Shown: positions 44,299-53,567, counted from the first letter of the stretch. The stretch: DNA of 64,000 nucleotides from Flavicella marina (GCF_009193215.1 NZ_VYVA01000003.1:62001-126000), one strand, 5' to 3'. Notes: generated from the letters alone by a model not told the origin. Translations and numbers: made by a program.

Positions 44299-45720
44299 AT
44301 GATGAAACAGATTGCTCTATTCGTTTTATGCTGCTCAGTTTTTTTGACAAGTTGTTTTAGTAAAAAGAAGGATGTAAGAATAGCACAAAAAGCACCAAAT
44401 ATTATAGTTATTCATGTCGATGACTTAGGATATCATGATTTGAGTACACATGGGTCTGAAATATATCAAACTCCTCATATAGATAATTTAGCTAAAGAAT
44501 CATTTGAGTTTACCAATGCCTATGCAAATTATCCGAGATGTGTACCTTCAAGGTTTGCCATGATGACGGGTAAATATCCGATTCAAAATGGTGATGTTCC
44601 AGATGATGGTTTTGAAATGACCGACGTCTCAGCTGATGAAAATTTTATCAATCAATTTAATACAGCAGGTTACCAAACTGCTTATTTTGGTAAATGGCAA
44701 TTAGGACATGATACTCATAGTCCAAAAGGTTTTGGCTATAATTATTCCTTTGCTGCAGGAGCGGCAGGTTCTCCTATTAGTTTTTTATACCCTTTTAATA
44801 CACCAAAAGGACATAATAGAAATGTAAAAAAGAAACCCATTGTTGACATAGAAGAGCTCAGTAAAGAAGGTGATTACTTGACAGATAATTTAACAACTGA
44901 ATTTATTTCCTATCTAAAAAATGCCGACAAAAACAAACCTGTAATGGCAGTGTTGGCTTATTATGCCGTGCACCAACCTTTAGAGGCGAAAGACGCAGAT
45001 GTGAAACGGAATCGAAAAGAAATCTCTCAATTTGATTTTGGAGAAGGACTAGAATATATTTCGGAAGGAACAGGACGAACAAAAATGAGACAAGACAATG
45101 CAACCTATGCAGCAATGGTCGAAAATTTGGATGTGAATATTGGTCGAATTATGACTACCTTAAAGCAATTAGGTATGGATGAAAATACAATTGTTGTGTT
45201 TTCATCAGACCATGGTGGACTGTCTAATGATGGTTATAACAAACGTGGCTTGGCTACGAGTAATGCTCCCTTACGTGCAGGAAAAGGGTGGTTGTATGAA
45301 GGAGGAATAAAAGTTCCTTTATTTGTTCGATGGAAAAATCATATTCAACCTCAAAAAGAAACTACTTCAATAGCTATGTTGATGGACGTATTTCCTACCT
45401 TGTTAGATTACGGAACAGGTAAAATTGTTTCAACCGTAGATGGAAAGAGTTTGAAACCCATTATAGAAACTAAAAAATCAAACAAAAATCGTGTTGTTTA
45501 TTGGCATTCGTCAAAAGCAAGACCGAAAAATACAGGTGATGCAAAGTCTTCAGCTATTCGTGAAGGAAACATGAAGTTGATCCATTTTTATGAAACCAAT
45601 ACCGTTGAATTATATGATTTGTCTTCAGATCTTTCTGAAGAATACAATATCGCAACACAACAACCGGAAGTAGCAGATAAATTATTGAAAAAACTAAACC
45701 AATGGAAAGAAAATTTTTAA
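44299..45720 (+). CDS. S1-type sulfatase lipoprotein, FGly motif CVPSR
   Basis: This 473-residue lipoprotein (FLTSCFSKK) has VIHVDDLGYHDLSTHG, RCVPSR with Cys81, GKWQLGHD and SSDHGGLSNDGYNKRG. It is a paralogue of the CTPSR sulfatase at 40750 (same AYAAMVENLDVNIGRIM-type helix and LYEGGI loop). Two adjacent ATGs (44299, 44302) are both possible starts. The end overlaps the next gene by 19 bp, the largest overlap in this operon. Confidence 0.94.
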   Translation: MMKQIALFVLCCSVFLTSCFSKKKDVRIAQKAPNIIVIHVDDLGYHDLSTHGSEIYQTPHIDNLAKESFEFTNAYANYPRCVPSRFAMMTGKYPIQNGDVPDDGFEMTDVSADENFINQFNTAGYQTAYFGKWQLGHDTHSPKGFGYNYSFAAGAAGSPISFLYPFNTPKGHNRNVKKKPIVDIEELSKEGDYLTDNLTTEFISYLKNADKNKPVMAVLAYYAVHQPLEAKDADVKRNRKEISQFDFGEGLEYISEGTGRTKMRQDNATYAAMVENLDVNIGRIMTTLKQLGMDENTIVVFSSDHGGLSNDGYNKRGLATSNAPLRAGKGWLYEGGIKVPLFVRWKNHIQPQKETTSIAMLMDVFPTLLDYGTGKIVSTVDGKSLKPIIETKKSNKNRVVYWHSSKARPKNTGDAKSSAIREGNMKLIHFYETNTVELYDLSSDLSEEYNIATQQPEVADKLLKKLNQWKENF

Positions 45721-47477
45721 GAAAGATATGTTTGATGGCTCTTTTTGTGATGGTGGGTAGCAGTATAACTGTATGCGCACAAGAAATCTTGAAAAAAGGA
45801 AAGGATATCACAAACACTAAAAATTTAAAATATACCCGAACGAATAAGGAATACGGAGAGGTCACATTTATAAAAAAAATGGAAGATTTCGAAGATGTAT
45901 TGGCAATAGAAACTAAAGTGCGTCCAAAGTTTATTTACAAAGCTTCAACTTCGATTCCTGTAAAAAAAACGGAGTTAGAAAAAGGACAGAAAGTTTTGGT
46001 GTCCTTCAAAGCAAAAACGGTTTTTTCTGGATTAGAGACGGGGGAAGCTAGATTTTTATGGGTGCTAAATCAAACCGGAAATTATAAAGGAAATATCAAT
46101 TCTACTATAAGTTTAGCAAAAGAATGGAAGCAGTATTATATTCCATTTGAGGTCAATCAAAAAGTAAAAAAAGACGACTTAAGGATGGCCGTTCAGTTTG
46201 GGTATCAACCTCAAAAAGCTTTGTTTGCGGACATTCATGTATTGGTTTTCGATAGATCTGTTCCCTTGGAAGCATTGCCAAAGACCAAAATTAAGTATGT
46301 CGGTATGGAAGACGATGCTGTTTGGAGAAAAAAAGCATTCGAACGAATAGAGAAAATTAGAAAAGGAGATGTGCTATTGAGTTTTAGCAAATCAGGAGAA
46401 CCATTGAAAAATAAAAAAATTGAAATCAAGCAAATTGAACATGAATTTTCATGGGGAGCAACTGTGAATGCGGCAGATATTTTGAATGATCAGAATCAAT
46501 TAAAGTATTTGTCAAGAGATTTCAATGAGATTGTTTTTGCCAATGATTTAAAAATTAAAAGTTGGCATCGTGAAAAAAATAGAGCTAGAACTTTAGCTGC
46601 TATAGAAAAGGTTTCTGAAACCGATTTAAACATAAAAGGACATGTTTTGATTTGGCCAGGTTTTCAGTATCAGAACAAAGAGGTTCGAGAAATGGAAGAT
46701 CAACCTGAAGCCTTGAGACAACTAATAAGAGATCATGTGGTGAATATTACTGAGACTACAAAAGGGAAAATCTCACATTGGGATGTGGTGAATGAGGCTT
46801 ATACGAATAAAGATTTTCAAAGAATAACTGGTTCAGAAGAAGTGTTATATGATGGCTTTCGGATTTTAAAAGAATTGCAGCCAAATGTTGGGAGGTTTAC
46901 CAATGAATACGGAATTATCAGCAAAGGAGGAATCGATTTTGAAAAACAACAATGGTATTATAATTACATCAAACGCATAGATAAATATACCGGTGGATTA
47001 GTGGATGGTATTGGAATCCAATGTCATATTGGGTCTGATTTAACTCCTCCAGAAAAGGTGGTTTCTATCCTTAACTATTATGGTACACTCAATAAAAAAA
47101 TCAGTATTTCTGAGTTTACTATGGAAATTAACGATGCAGAGATACGGAAACAATACACCTCTGATTTTATCATAGCAGCCTTTAGTCAGCCAAATGTAAG
47201 TGAGTTTTTATTTTGGGGTTTTCATTCAGAAGGAAATCCAAAGGCAATTTTATATAACAAAGATTGGTCTTTCGCCCCAATGGGAGAGGCTTTTTACGAA
47301 TTGGTACACCAAAAATGGCAAACAAACATTGCAAGTAAAACTTCAAAAACAGGAGAATTACTCGTAAATGGTTTTTATGGAACTTATGAGTATTCATACA
47401 AAGAAAACGGAAAAGTGAAAAAGGGAACGTTTGTTTTGAAAAAGGGAGGTGCGACAGAAATAAATATTGAATTGTAA
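45702..47477 (+). CDS. GH10 endo-beta-xylanase with N-terminal carbohydrate-binding-like domain
   Basis: This 591-residue secreted enzyme has a signal peptide to about VCAQ, a beta-sandwich of about 160 residues with CBM4/22-like character (ETGEARFLWVLNQ, WKQYYIPFEV), then a GH10 barrel. Its landmarks are SWHREKN, HVLIWPGF (the HTLVWH equivalent), acid/base Glu365 in HWDVVNEAY and nucleophile Glu471 in ISISEFTME. A short beta-rich C-terminal tail follows. It is more canonical than the first GH10 and is probably the endo-acting enzyme. Its start lies 19 bp inside the preceding sulfatase gene and its stop overlaps the next ATG by one base. Confidence 0.92.
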   Translation: MERKFLRKICLMALFVMVGSSITVCAQEILKKGKDITNTKNLKYTRTNKEYGEVTFIKKMEDFEDVLAIETKVRPKFIYKASTSIPVKKTELEKGQKVLVSFKAKTVFSGLETGEARFLWVLNQTGNYKGNINSTISLAKEWKQYYIPFEVNQKVKKDDLRMAVQFGYQPQKALFADIHVLVFDRSVPLEALPKTKIKYVGMEDDAVWRKKAFERIEKIRKGDVLLSFSKSGEPLKNKKIEIKQIEHEFSWGATVNAADILNDQNQLKYLSRDFNEIVFANDLKIKSWHREKNRARTLAAIEKVSETDLNIKGHVLIWPGFQYQNKEVREMEDQPEALRQLIRDHVVNITETTKGKISHWDVVNEAYTNKDFQRITGSEEVLYDGFRILKELQPNVGRFTNEYGIISKGGIDFEKQQWYYNYIKRIDKYTGGLVDGIGIQCHIGSDLTPPEKVVSILNYYGTLNKKISISEFTMEINDAEIRKQYTSDFIIAAFSQPNVSEFLFWGFHSEGNPKAILYNKDWSFAPMGEAFYELVHQKWQTNIASKTSKTGELLVNGFYGTYEYSYKENGKVKKGTFVLKKGGATEINIEL

Positions 47478-49120
47478 TGAAAAAATTGATTTTAATAATA
47501 GTTGCGTGTATTAGTATCGCATCACATGCTCAGGTACAACAACCAAATATCCTATGGATTGTATGTGAAGATATCAGTCCAACGCTATCTATGTACGGCG
47601 ATGCTGCGGCCAAAACGCCTCATTTAGATGCTTTTGCTAAAGAAGCCATGGTTTTTGATAATGCTTTTGCAACAGTTGGAGTTTGTGCTCCTTCTCGCTC
47701 ATCCATTATCACAGGTATGTATGCCACGAGTATTGGAACCATGCATATGAGAACTGGGATGGATATTCAATCTTGGGGGAAAAGAACCTATAAAACAGGG
47801 ATACCAATTACAGATATTAACGGTGATTCTATCATTCAGTATGCTGCAGTAGTTCCGGCTGAGGTTAAATGTTTTCCAGAGTATTTGAGAGCAGCGGGTT
47901 ATTTTTGTACGAATAATCAGAAAACTGATTATCAATTTGCAGCTCCGGTAACTGCTTGGGATCAAAATAATAATAAAGCACATTGGAGAAATGCTCCAAA
48001 AGGCAAACCATTTTTCTCGGTTTTCAATATAGATCTCACCCATGAGAGTAAGTTGTGGAAACACGATAAGTTACCTTTAACCGTAGATCCAGCACAGGTA
48101 AAAGTTCCGCCTTATCTTCAGGATACCGAAACTTCTAGAAAAACCATTGCTAGAAATTATAGTAATATTGAGTTAATGGATAAAAAGTTCGGTGCTATCG
48201 TTGCGGAGCTTAAAAAAGATGGACTGTATGACAATACCATTATTTTCTTTTATAGTGATCATGGAGGACCCTTACCTCGACAAAAAAGAGAAATTTTAGA
48301 TTCTGGTTTGAAAGTTCCTTTTATGGTCAAAAGCCTCAATTCAGAAATAAGTGGTAGAACAGATCAAATGATTTCTTTCGTGGATTTAGCCCCAACTATT
48401 TTGAGTTTGGCGCATCTAAAAAGCCCTAAATACATGGATGGTCAAGCCTTTTTAGGAGCATATAATGCTAAAGAGAGAGTGTATGTTTACGGAAGTTCAG
48501 ATAGATTTGACGAGTTTACAGATAGGATTCGTTCTGTTAGAGATAAGCAGTATTTGTATTTGAAAAACTATTATCCTGACTTGAAAAAGTACAAGGATGT
48601 TGGCTATCGAAAACAAGTACCGTTGATGGTTGATTTGCTGTCACTAGCTTCTAAAGATGAGTTGAATAATTTACAGATGATTTGGTTTGGTGATAAAACA
48701 ACCGAAGAGCTTTATGATTGTAAAGAAGATCCCTTTAACTTAAATAATCTAGCGGAAGATCCTGCTTATACGACTCAATTAAAAAGGATGCGCAAAGCAC
48801 TGAAAGCTCAAAAAAACAAAGATTATGCAGATATTTCAGAGTCAGAAATGATTGCAGAAATGTGGCCTGGCAATAAGCAACCTCAGACCAGTGCTGTCAC
48901 CGTGAAGCAGAAAAAGAAAACGATACAACTTTGCACAGAGACCAAAGGAGCATCGATTGTTTATTATATAGCCAAAAAGAATAATTTAAAATTAGATTTT
49001 AATAGTGGGTGGCAATTATATTCGAAACCTTTAACATTAGAAAAGGGTGTTTATCTATATACAATGGCAGAAAGAATAGGGTTTAAGGAAAGTGAAATTT
49101 TAATAACTAAAATCAATTAA
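47477..49120 (+). CDS. S1-type sulfatase, heparan N-sulfatase-like, FGly motif CAPSR
   Basis: This 547-residue sulfatase has a signal peptide (CISIASHAQ). Motifs are VCEDISPTLSMYG, CAPSR with Cys70, GTMHMRT and YSDHGGPLPRQKRE, which match the N-sulfoglucosamine sulfohydrolase-like (S1_8-type) group; those often act on polymeric or oligomeric uronic or xylose-containing glycans. A C-terminal extension (about 455-547, SAVTVKQKKKTIQLCTET...) looks like a chitobiase/beta-hexosaminidase-type C-terminal beta domain. It is translationally coupled to the GH10 gene through TAATG. Confidence 0.93.
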   Translation: MKKLILIIVACISIASHAQVQQPNILWIVCEDISPTLSMYGDAAAKTPHLDAFAKEAMVFDNAFATVGVCAPSRSSIITGMYATSIGTMHMRTGMDIQSWGKRTYKTGIPITDINGDSIIQYAAVVPAEVKCFPEYLRAAGYFCTNNQKTDYQFAAPVTAWDQNNNKAHWRNAPKGKPFFSVFNIDLTHESKLWKHDKLPLTVDPAQVKVPPYLQDTETSRKTIARNYSNIELMDKKFGAIVAELKKDGLYDNTIIFFYSDHGGPLPRQKREILDSGLKVPFMVKSLNSEISGRTDQMISFVDLAPTILSLAHLKSPKYMDGQAFLGAYNAKERVYVYGSSDRFDEFTDRIRSVRDKQYLYLKNYYPDLKKYKDVGYRKQVPLMVDLLSLASKDELNNLQMIWFGDKTTEELYDCKEDPFNLNNLAEDPAYTTQLKRMRKALKAQKNKDYADISESEMIAEMWPGNKQPQTSAVTVKQKKKTIQLCTETKGASIVYYIAKKNNLKLDFNSGWQLYSKPLTLEKGVYLYTMAERIGFKESEILITKIN

Positions 49121-49122
49121 TC

Positions 49123-50724
49123 ATGAGGTTTATCAGAATTGTAATTATTGTATCGTTAGTTTTTATGTCTTTTCAGTTTGTTCAAGGTCAAGATAAAAAG
49201 CCAAATATATTGATGATTTGCGTAGATGATCTTAGGAATAATATTGGCGTCTATGGAGATGAACAAGCAATAACTCCGAATATTGATCGGTTAGCCAAAC
49301 GAGGGGTGGTTTTTAGAAATCATCAAGTTCAATATGCCGTATGTGGTCCTTCAAGAGCAGCGTTAACAACAAGTTTAATGCCTGAAGAAACTGGAGTGAT
49401 TGGTTTTAAACCAATCCGAACTAAATTAAACAATGTGATTTTTTTACCTCAATATTTTAAAGAGAACGGATATATTACTGCGGCAGCCGGAAAAATTCAT
49501 GATCCGAGAACAGTAGGTGTTAAAGGACAAAAATCAAAAGATGGCGATGATATTGCTTCCTGGTCTATCCCGTATTATGCCCCTAAAAACGGACATCATC
49601 CAAAAAACGTGGCCATAGATGCAGCGGATTTACCTGATGAGAAGTATACCGATGCGATGATTCGGATTGAAGGATTGAAATTGTTAGAAAAAGTTGCCAA
49701 AAAAGACGATCCATTCTTTTTAGCAATCGGATTTAAAAAACCACATGAACCCTTTATTGCTCCAAAAAAATATTGGGATTTGTATGACAACACAAAATTC
49801 AAAATAGCAGTCAATCAAGCGGCTCCAATTGGAAGAGAAGATTTAAAAAAATATGCGCCTCATGGTAAAGATGTCCAAAACAATATGGATAAGAAAACCG
49901 GTTTGGTCAATGAAAAATTTCAGTTAGAGTTGAAAAAAGGCTACTATGCCTGCACTTCGTTTGTAGATGCTCAAATTGGATTGGTGTTAGATGAGCTGGA
50001 AAAATTAGGGCTTTCAGAGAATACCATCATCGTGCTTTGGGGGGATCATGGTTTGTTTTTAGGAGAACATGGTCGTTGGAATAAACACTCAAATTTAGAG
50101 GTGGCTTCATCATCTCCATTGATTATTGTAGATCCTAGAAATTCTGAAGCTAGAGGGGAGACTTTTTCTGCAGTTTCAACCGTTGATTTGTATCCTACTT
50201 TATGCGAGTTATCTGGGTTGAAAACTCCGGAACAGCCTAAAAATAATTCCAAATCAACAGGAAGAGCTTTAAAGGGTAGAAGTTTAGTGCCGATTTTGAA
50301 TGATAGAAATGCACAAGTAAAAATAGGTGCAGTTACCGTGTATAGAGGACAACGTGGAATAGGATACGGGTACCGAGTAAAGGGAAAATATCGTTATATC
50401 GAATGGGTGAAAAAAGGAAAAGAAAATTTCTATGAATTGTATGATTATCAACTGGACCCTAATGAAACGATGAATTTAGCCGTGGTTTCTAAAGATACCT
50501 ACGAACCGTTGCTTCATAAATTTTCAAGAGATATTAGAGCGCATCGAGAAGGCGCTGGTTGTATGGCTTTATTGAAAACGGCACCGTATAAGATTTCTGC
50601 CAAAAACGAAAAAAATATTTTAGTTAGAGATGCTGATAATGATGGAACTCCAGATGATGAGGAAGAAACCATAGACAGCAACAACAACGGAATTATGGAT
50701 TATTTAGATAGTGCTGTGCATTAA
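49123..50724 (+). CDS. S1-type sulfatase, iduronate-2-sulfatase-like, with Asp-rich calcium-type tail, FGly motif CGPSR
   Basis: This 533-residue exported protein has VDDLRNNIGVYG, CGPSR with Cys74, AAAGKIHDP, and WGDHGLFLGEHGRWNKHSNLE. After the sulfatase domain the last 30 residues form DADNDGTPDDEEE and DSNNNGIMDYLD, two thrombospondin type-3/EF-loop-like calcium motifs, which ordinary S1 sulfatases do not carry. The tail could bind calcium or serve as a spacer for export. The gene is 2 bp after the previous sulfatase and 14 bp before the next gene. Confidence 0.93.
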   Translation: MRFIRIVIIVSLVFMSFQFVQGQDKKPNILMICVDDLRNNIGVYGDEQAITPNIDRLAKRGVVFRNHQVQYAVCGPSRAALTTSLMPEETGVIGFKPIRTKLNNVIFLPQYFKENGYITAAAGKIHDPRTVGVKGQKSKDGDDIASWSIPYYAPKNGHHPKNVAIDAADLPDEKYTDAMIRIEGLKLLEKVAKKDDPFFLAIGFKKPHEPFIAPKKYWDLYDNTKFKIAVNQAAPIGREDLKKYAPHGKDVQNNMDKKTGLVNEKFQLELKKGYYACTSFVDAQIGLVLDELEKLGLSENTIIVLWGDHGLFLGEHGRWNKHSNLEVASSSPLIIVDPRNSEARGETFSAVSTVDLYPTLCELSGLKTPEQPKNNSKSTGRALKGRSLVPILNDRNAQVKIGAVTVYRGQRGIGYGYRVKGKYRYIEWVKKGKENFYELYDYQLDPNETMNLAVVSKDTYEPLLHKFSRDIRAHREGAGCMALLKTAPYKISAKNEKNILVRDADNDGTPDDEEETIDSNNNGIMDYLDSAVH

Positions 50725-50738
50725 TTAAACTGACTTTA

Positions 50739-51590
50739 ATGAAAAAAATGTTTTTTTTAGGGCTGCTGATTTTTACTGCCTGTAATACTCCTGTTTCTGA
50801 AAACACCTTTTCCAAAGAAAATTTAATTCCATGGTCGATTGTTGGTTTTGATGTAAACGAACGGACTCCTGAAGAGCGAATTGAAATGATTCAGAATTTA
50901 GGATATAAACAATACGGCTACGGTCATAGAGTTAGACATATACCAACCATGGCGGAAGAATGGAAACTTGCTCAAGAAAAAGGAGTTGAAATCCATAATG
51001 TTTGGTTGTATATAAATTTATCAAAAGATATTCCAGATGCGCTAAGAGCACAGAGCGAAGCAGTATTTGAAAATTTAGAAAAAACAGGTTTGCACACTCA
51101 GGTTTGGGTGGGTATGGATCCAAATTTTTTCACGAATGTCTCGGATAAAGTTGCATTTGAAAAAGCGAAAGCTATGATCGTTTATCTTTCTAAAAGAGCT
51201 AAATCTTTAGGGTGTAAAATAGCATTATACAATCATGGTGGATGGTATGGGAATCCTAAAAATCAGCTTGAAATTATTTCTCAATTTCCAAAAGGTGAAA
51301 TAGGAATTATTTATAATTTCCATCATGCTCACGAAGATTTAGAAAATTTCAAAGAAAACATTCAGTTGATGTTTCCTTATTTGTGGTGTGTGAATTTGAA
51401 TGGAATGAAAAAAGAAGGACCTAAAATAATTACAATTGGTGAAGGGGATTTAGAAAAAAACATGATACAAGAATTGATAGATCTTGGCTATAAAGGGCCT
51501 TGGGGTATTTTAGGGCATGTAAAAGGTGGGGACCCAGAAATTATTTTGGAAAAAAATTATAAAGGTCTTCAAAAAATGTTTTTGAATTAA
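50739..51590 (+). CDS. Xylose-isomerase-like TIM-barrel lipoprotein
   Basis: This 283-residue protein has a clear lipobox (IFTACNTP), so it is exported. The rest is a sugar-phosphate isomerase/epimerase-type (AP_endonuc_2-like) barrel: EERIEMIQNLGYKQYGYG, IHNVWLYINL, IALYNHGGWYGNP, IIYNFHHAHED, IGEGDLE and GPWGILGHV. Metal ligands (His, Glu) appear kept. Cytoplasmic relatives isomerise keto/aldo sugars; lipid-anchored copies occur in Bacteroidota PULs with no defined reaction. It is the last gene of the operon and its stop overlaps the convergent outer-membrane gene by 4 bp. Confidence 0.83.
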   Translation: MKKMFFLGLLIFTACNTPVSENTFSKENLIPWSIVGFDVNERTPEERIEMIQNLGYKQYGYGHRVRHIPTMAEEWKLAQEKGVEIHNVWLYINLSKDIPDALRAQSEAVFENLEKTGLHTQVWVGMDPNFFTNVSDKVAFEKAKAMIVYLSKRAKSLGCKIALYNHGGWYGNPKNQLEIISQFPKGEIGIIYNFHHAHEDLENFKENIQLMFPYLWCVNLNGMKKEGPKIITIGEGDLEKNMIQELIDLGYKGPWGILGHVKGGDPEIILEKNYKGLQKMFLN

Positions 51591-52369
51591 AACTTATAAA
51601 ATAAAGCTATAACTGCTTTGTTTGCTTTTATGGCTTCGTTTTTTGTTAAGTCTTGAATATATTTTGCATTCATGAAAAAGTGTTTTCCCAACGGAATTCC
51701 GGCATCTATACCAATTCCGGAAACAGAAGATTTGTCGTTGAAAATAGGTTCTGAGTTCACGTATTCTGGACTGATATTCGCATTGTAGTATCCAAGTAAT
51801 CCTAAGGTTTTTCCTTTGGTGAAATGTCTAGAGAAATTTGCTTCTACAATAAATGCATCGCCAAACTCTTTTTCGCTAGTTCCTTTTTTGTGTCTGTATT
51901 CATAAATAATTCCTCCGTTTAAAGAATACTTGTTTTCATTAAAATATCTGGTTGCTTTTAAAGAAAACAAATGTCCATTCAGAGGTAGATCTTGTCCATA
52001 CATAAATGAATAACTTCCTTGGAGTTTTAAGTTGTCTAGATCCCATGACAACTGAATTGGGGTAAAAGCGGTAACAGGTAAAAAATTCGATGAAAAGTTG
52101 TCATTGAAAATTACAGGTTGTGCAATTCCTACTGTATATTTCCCTCCAAGCACTGAATATCCGGTGTTCCAAGAAAGGGCTGTAACTGTAGGATTGATTT
52201 TGCTAGAAAATAGAGCGATCGCACCAACACTAACACCATCTCCTGAATAGGTTGCCGCATTGGCATTGGTTGCTCCTCCAAGTCCTGGAAGTGTTAAGGA
52301 TCCAAACATTTGAGCATTGGTAGTTTGAATTCCGAATAATAAGATTGCTAGATAGATTAGTTTTTTCAT
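51587..52369 (-). CDS. Outer-membrane beta-barrel protein (MetA-pathway/transporter-like)
   Basis: This 260-residue protein has a signal peptide (LFGIQTTNAQ). It then has repeated amphipathic strands and a terminal aromatic (ALFYKF), as in outer-membrane channels of the phenol-degradation MetA type (PF13557-like). GDGVSVGAIALFSS and the LQGSYSFMYGQDLP strand fit that group. It lies downstream of the exported amidinotransferase gene, with its own upstream motif shared with that gene, so a functional link is likely. Substrate unknown. Confidence 0.72.
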   Translation of the reverse strand: MKKLIYLAILLFGIQTTNAQMFGSLTLPGLGGATNANAATYSGDGVSVGAIALFSSKINPTVTALSWNTGYSVLGGKYTVGIAQPVIFNDNFSSNFLPVTAFTPIQLSWDLDNLKLQGSYSFMYGQDLPLNGHLFSLKATRYFNENKYSLNGGIIYEYRHKKGTSEKEFGDAFIVEANFSRHFTKGKTLGLLGYYNANISPEYVNSEPIFNDKSSVSGIGIDAGIPLGKHFFMNAKYIQDLTKNEAIKANKAVIALFYKF

Positions 52370-52394
52370 GGTATAGATTTAAAATAGGTTCTCT

Positions 52395-52430
52395 ATTTAT
52401 AGTAGCTTAATAGTTTGTGAAAAACCCTAA
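52395..52430 (-). promoter_or_regulatory. Shared upstream motif, copy at the outer-membrane gene
   Basis: The minus strand reads TTAGGGTTTTTCAC, ten variable bases, then GCTACTATAAAT. The same arrangement with identical spacing precedes the amidinotransferase gene (25/36 identical). It lies 25 bases before the ATG, in promoter position, and does not match TAnnTTTG. Confidence 0.55.
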
Positions 52431-52440
52431 TTTTTAATTG

Positions 52441-52472
52441 AAAAAAGTCCGTATAAAATATATGGACTTTTT
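52441..52472. terminator. Terminator after the amidinotransferase-family gene
   Basis: Perfect arms AAAAAAGTCC and GGACTTTTTT around a 12-base AT-rich loop, 17 bp after the minus-strand stop at 52490. A and T runs on both sides make it bidirectional in form. Confidence 0.75.
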
Positions 52473-52489
52473 TTTTAGTTAATTATGCA

Positions 52490-53536
52490 TTATTCTCTCG
52501 TGATTGGTTGGTAACTACATCTCAATCCACCACCAAAGTAATTTGCTTTTTTGTAAGGGATTTCATGTACTTCAATTCCCATTTCTCTTACTTTTTTTGC
52601 GATATGCGGAAAAGCATCTGACATAAGAATGGTTTTATTGTTTACCACAATTCCATTGGTAGCCATAATTTGAGCTTCTTCAGGTTTTGCTATTACCCAT
52701 TCTCTGTTTTTCAATTTTGCAGGCAATGCATCAAAGTCGATAAAATCTTCTTTACAGATAATTCCTTGGTTTTCGTTGATCAACATCATCGCACAGTCTA
52801 AATGTAAAACGTTTTTATGCAAAGCGATTGTGTGTACTCTATAACTATTTCCTAAAGTTTCTTGCAACCATGCAATACCTTTTTCGTTAGAAGCATTTCC
52901 ACTTATTCCAACATAAATATCTTTTCCGTCTACAAAAACATCTCCACCTTCGATATATATATTGTCTTCATGGTAGCCTAATTTGTTTGCAGGCATGCTA
53001 ATCACTTCACCTTGGTAGTTTTTTGCAAGATCTAAAGCAATTCTTCTATAGTTTGCAGATTCTTGTCTTCTTTGTTCTGTATACATATTGGTAATGATAA
53101 ATTTATTTCCAATGGTGATAATAGGGTCTCTAGAGTATACTTGAGCAGTTCCTGTTTCTTGAAACTCCATTTCGTCTGGTCGTCTAACCTTAACTCCTAG
53201 TTCCTCCAATTTTTTAACAAGATTCTCGGTTTCGATATGGTACTCTTGATCATCTTCTGGATAGACGTCAGCAAGTGATTGTTCTTGAGATTTTTCCATG
53301 TATTTAAATGCAGCATCCGTTATATAAGGAAAATGAGCTCTTACATCGTTGCTAATTTTAGGAGTGTTAAAAGTATTAGCTTCCCATCTACCAACAACAA
53401 CTTCTTTAAGTTGATTCCATTCTGTATTGTTTTGTATCAATTTGCTAGATTTCTTTTCGTTTAATGGGCTGTTAAATGCCGTTAGTACTCCTGCTCCGAT
53501 TACGGTTGCGATTGCAATATTTTTTAGCGTTTTCAT
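52490..53536 (-). CDS. Exported amidinotransferase/arginine-deiminase-family protein
   Basis: This 348-residue protein has a Sec signal peptide (AIATVIGAGVLTAF) and no lipobox. The mature part is a five-bladed alpha/beta propeller of the guanidino-group modifying superfamily (PF02274-like): NQLKEVVVGRW, SRDPIITIG, EGGDVFVDG, the catalytic His in VLHLDCAMM and nucleophile Cys340 in GGGLRCSYQ. Such enzymes act on arginine, methylarginines, glycine or inosamines, usually in the cytoplasm, so export is notable. Substrate could be arginine or another guanidino compound. It is divergent from a clan-A glycosidase gene and shares an upstream motif with the outer-membrane gene that follows. Confidence 0.82.
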   Translation of the reverse strand: MKTLKNIAIATVIGAGVLTAFNSPLNEKKSSKLIQNNTEWNQLKEVVVGRWEANTFNTPKISNDVRAHFPYITDAAFKYMEKSQEQSLADVYPEDDQEYHIETENLVKKLEELGVKVRRPDEMEFQETGTAQVYSRDPIITIGNKFIITNMYTEQRRQESANYRRIALDLAKNYQGEVISMPANKLGYHEDNIYIEGGDVFVDGKDIYVGISGNASNEKGIAWLQETLGNSYRVHTIALHKNVLHLDCAMMLINENQGIICKEDFIDFDALPAKLKNREWVIAKPEEAQIMATNGIVVNNKTILMSDAFPHIAKKVREMGIEVHEIPYKKANYFGGGLRCSYQPITRE

Positions 53537-53567
53537 AATGTATAGTTTTTAATTAATTATTGTCTTC

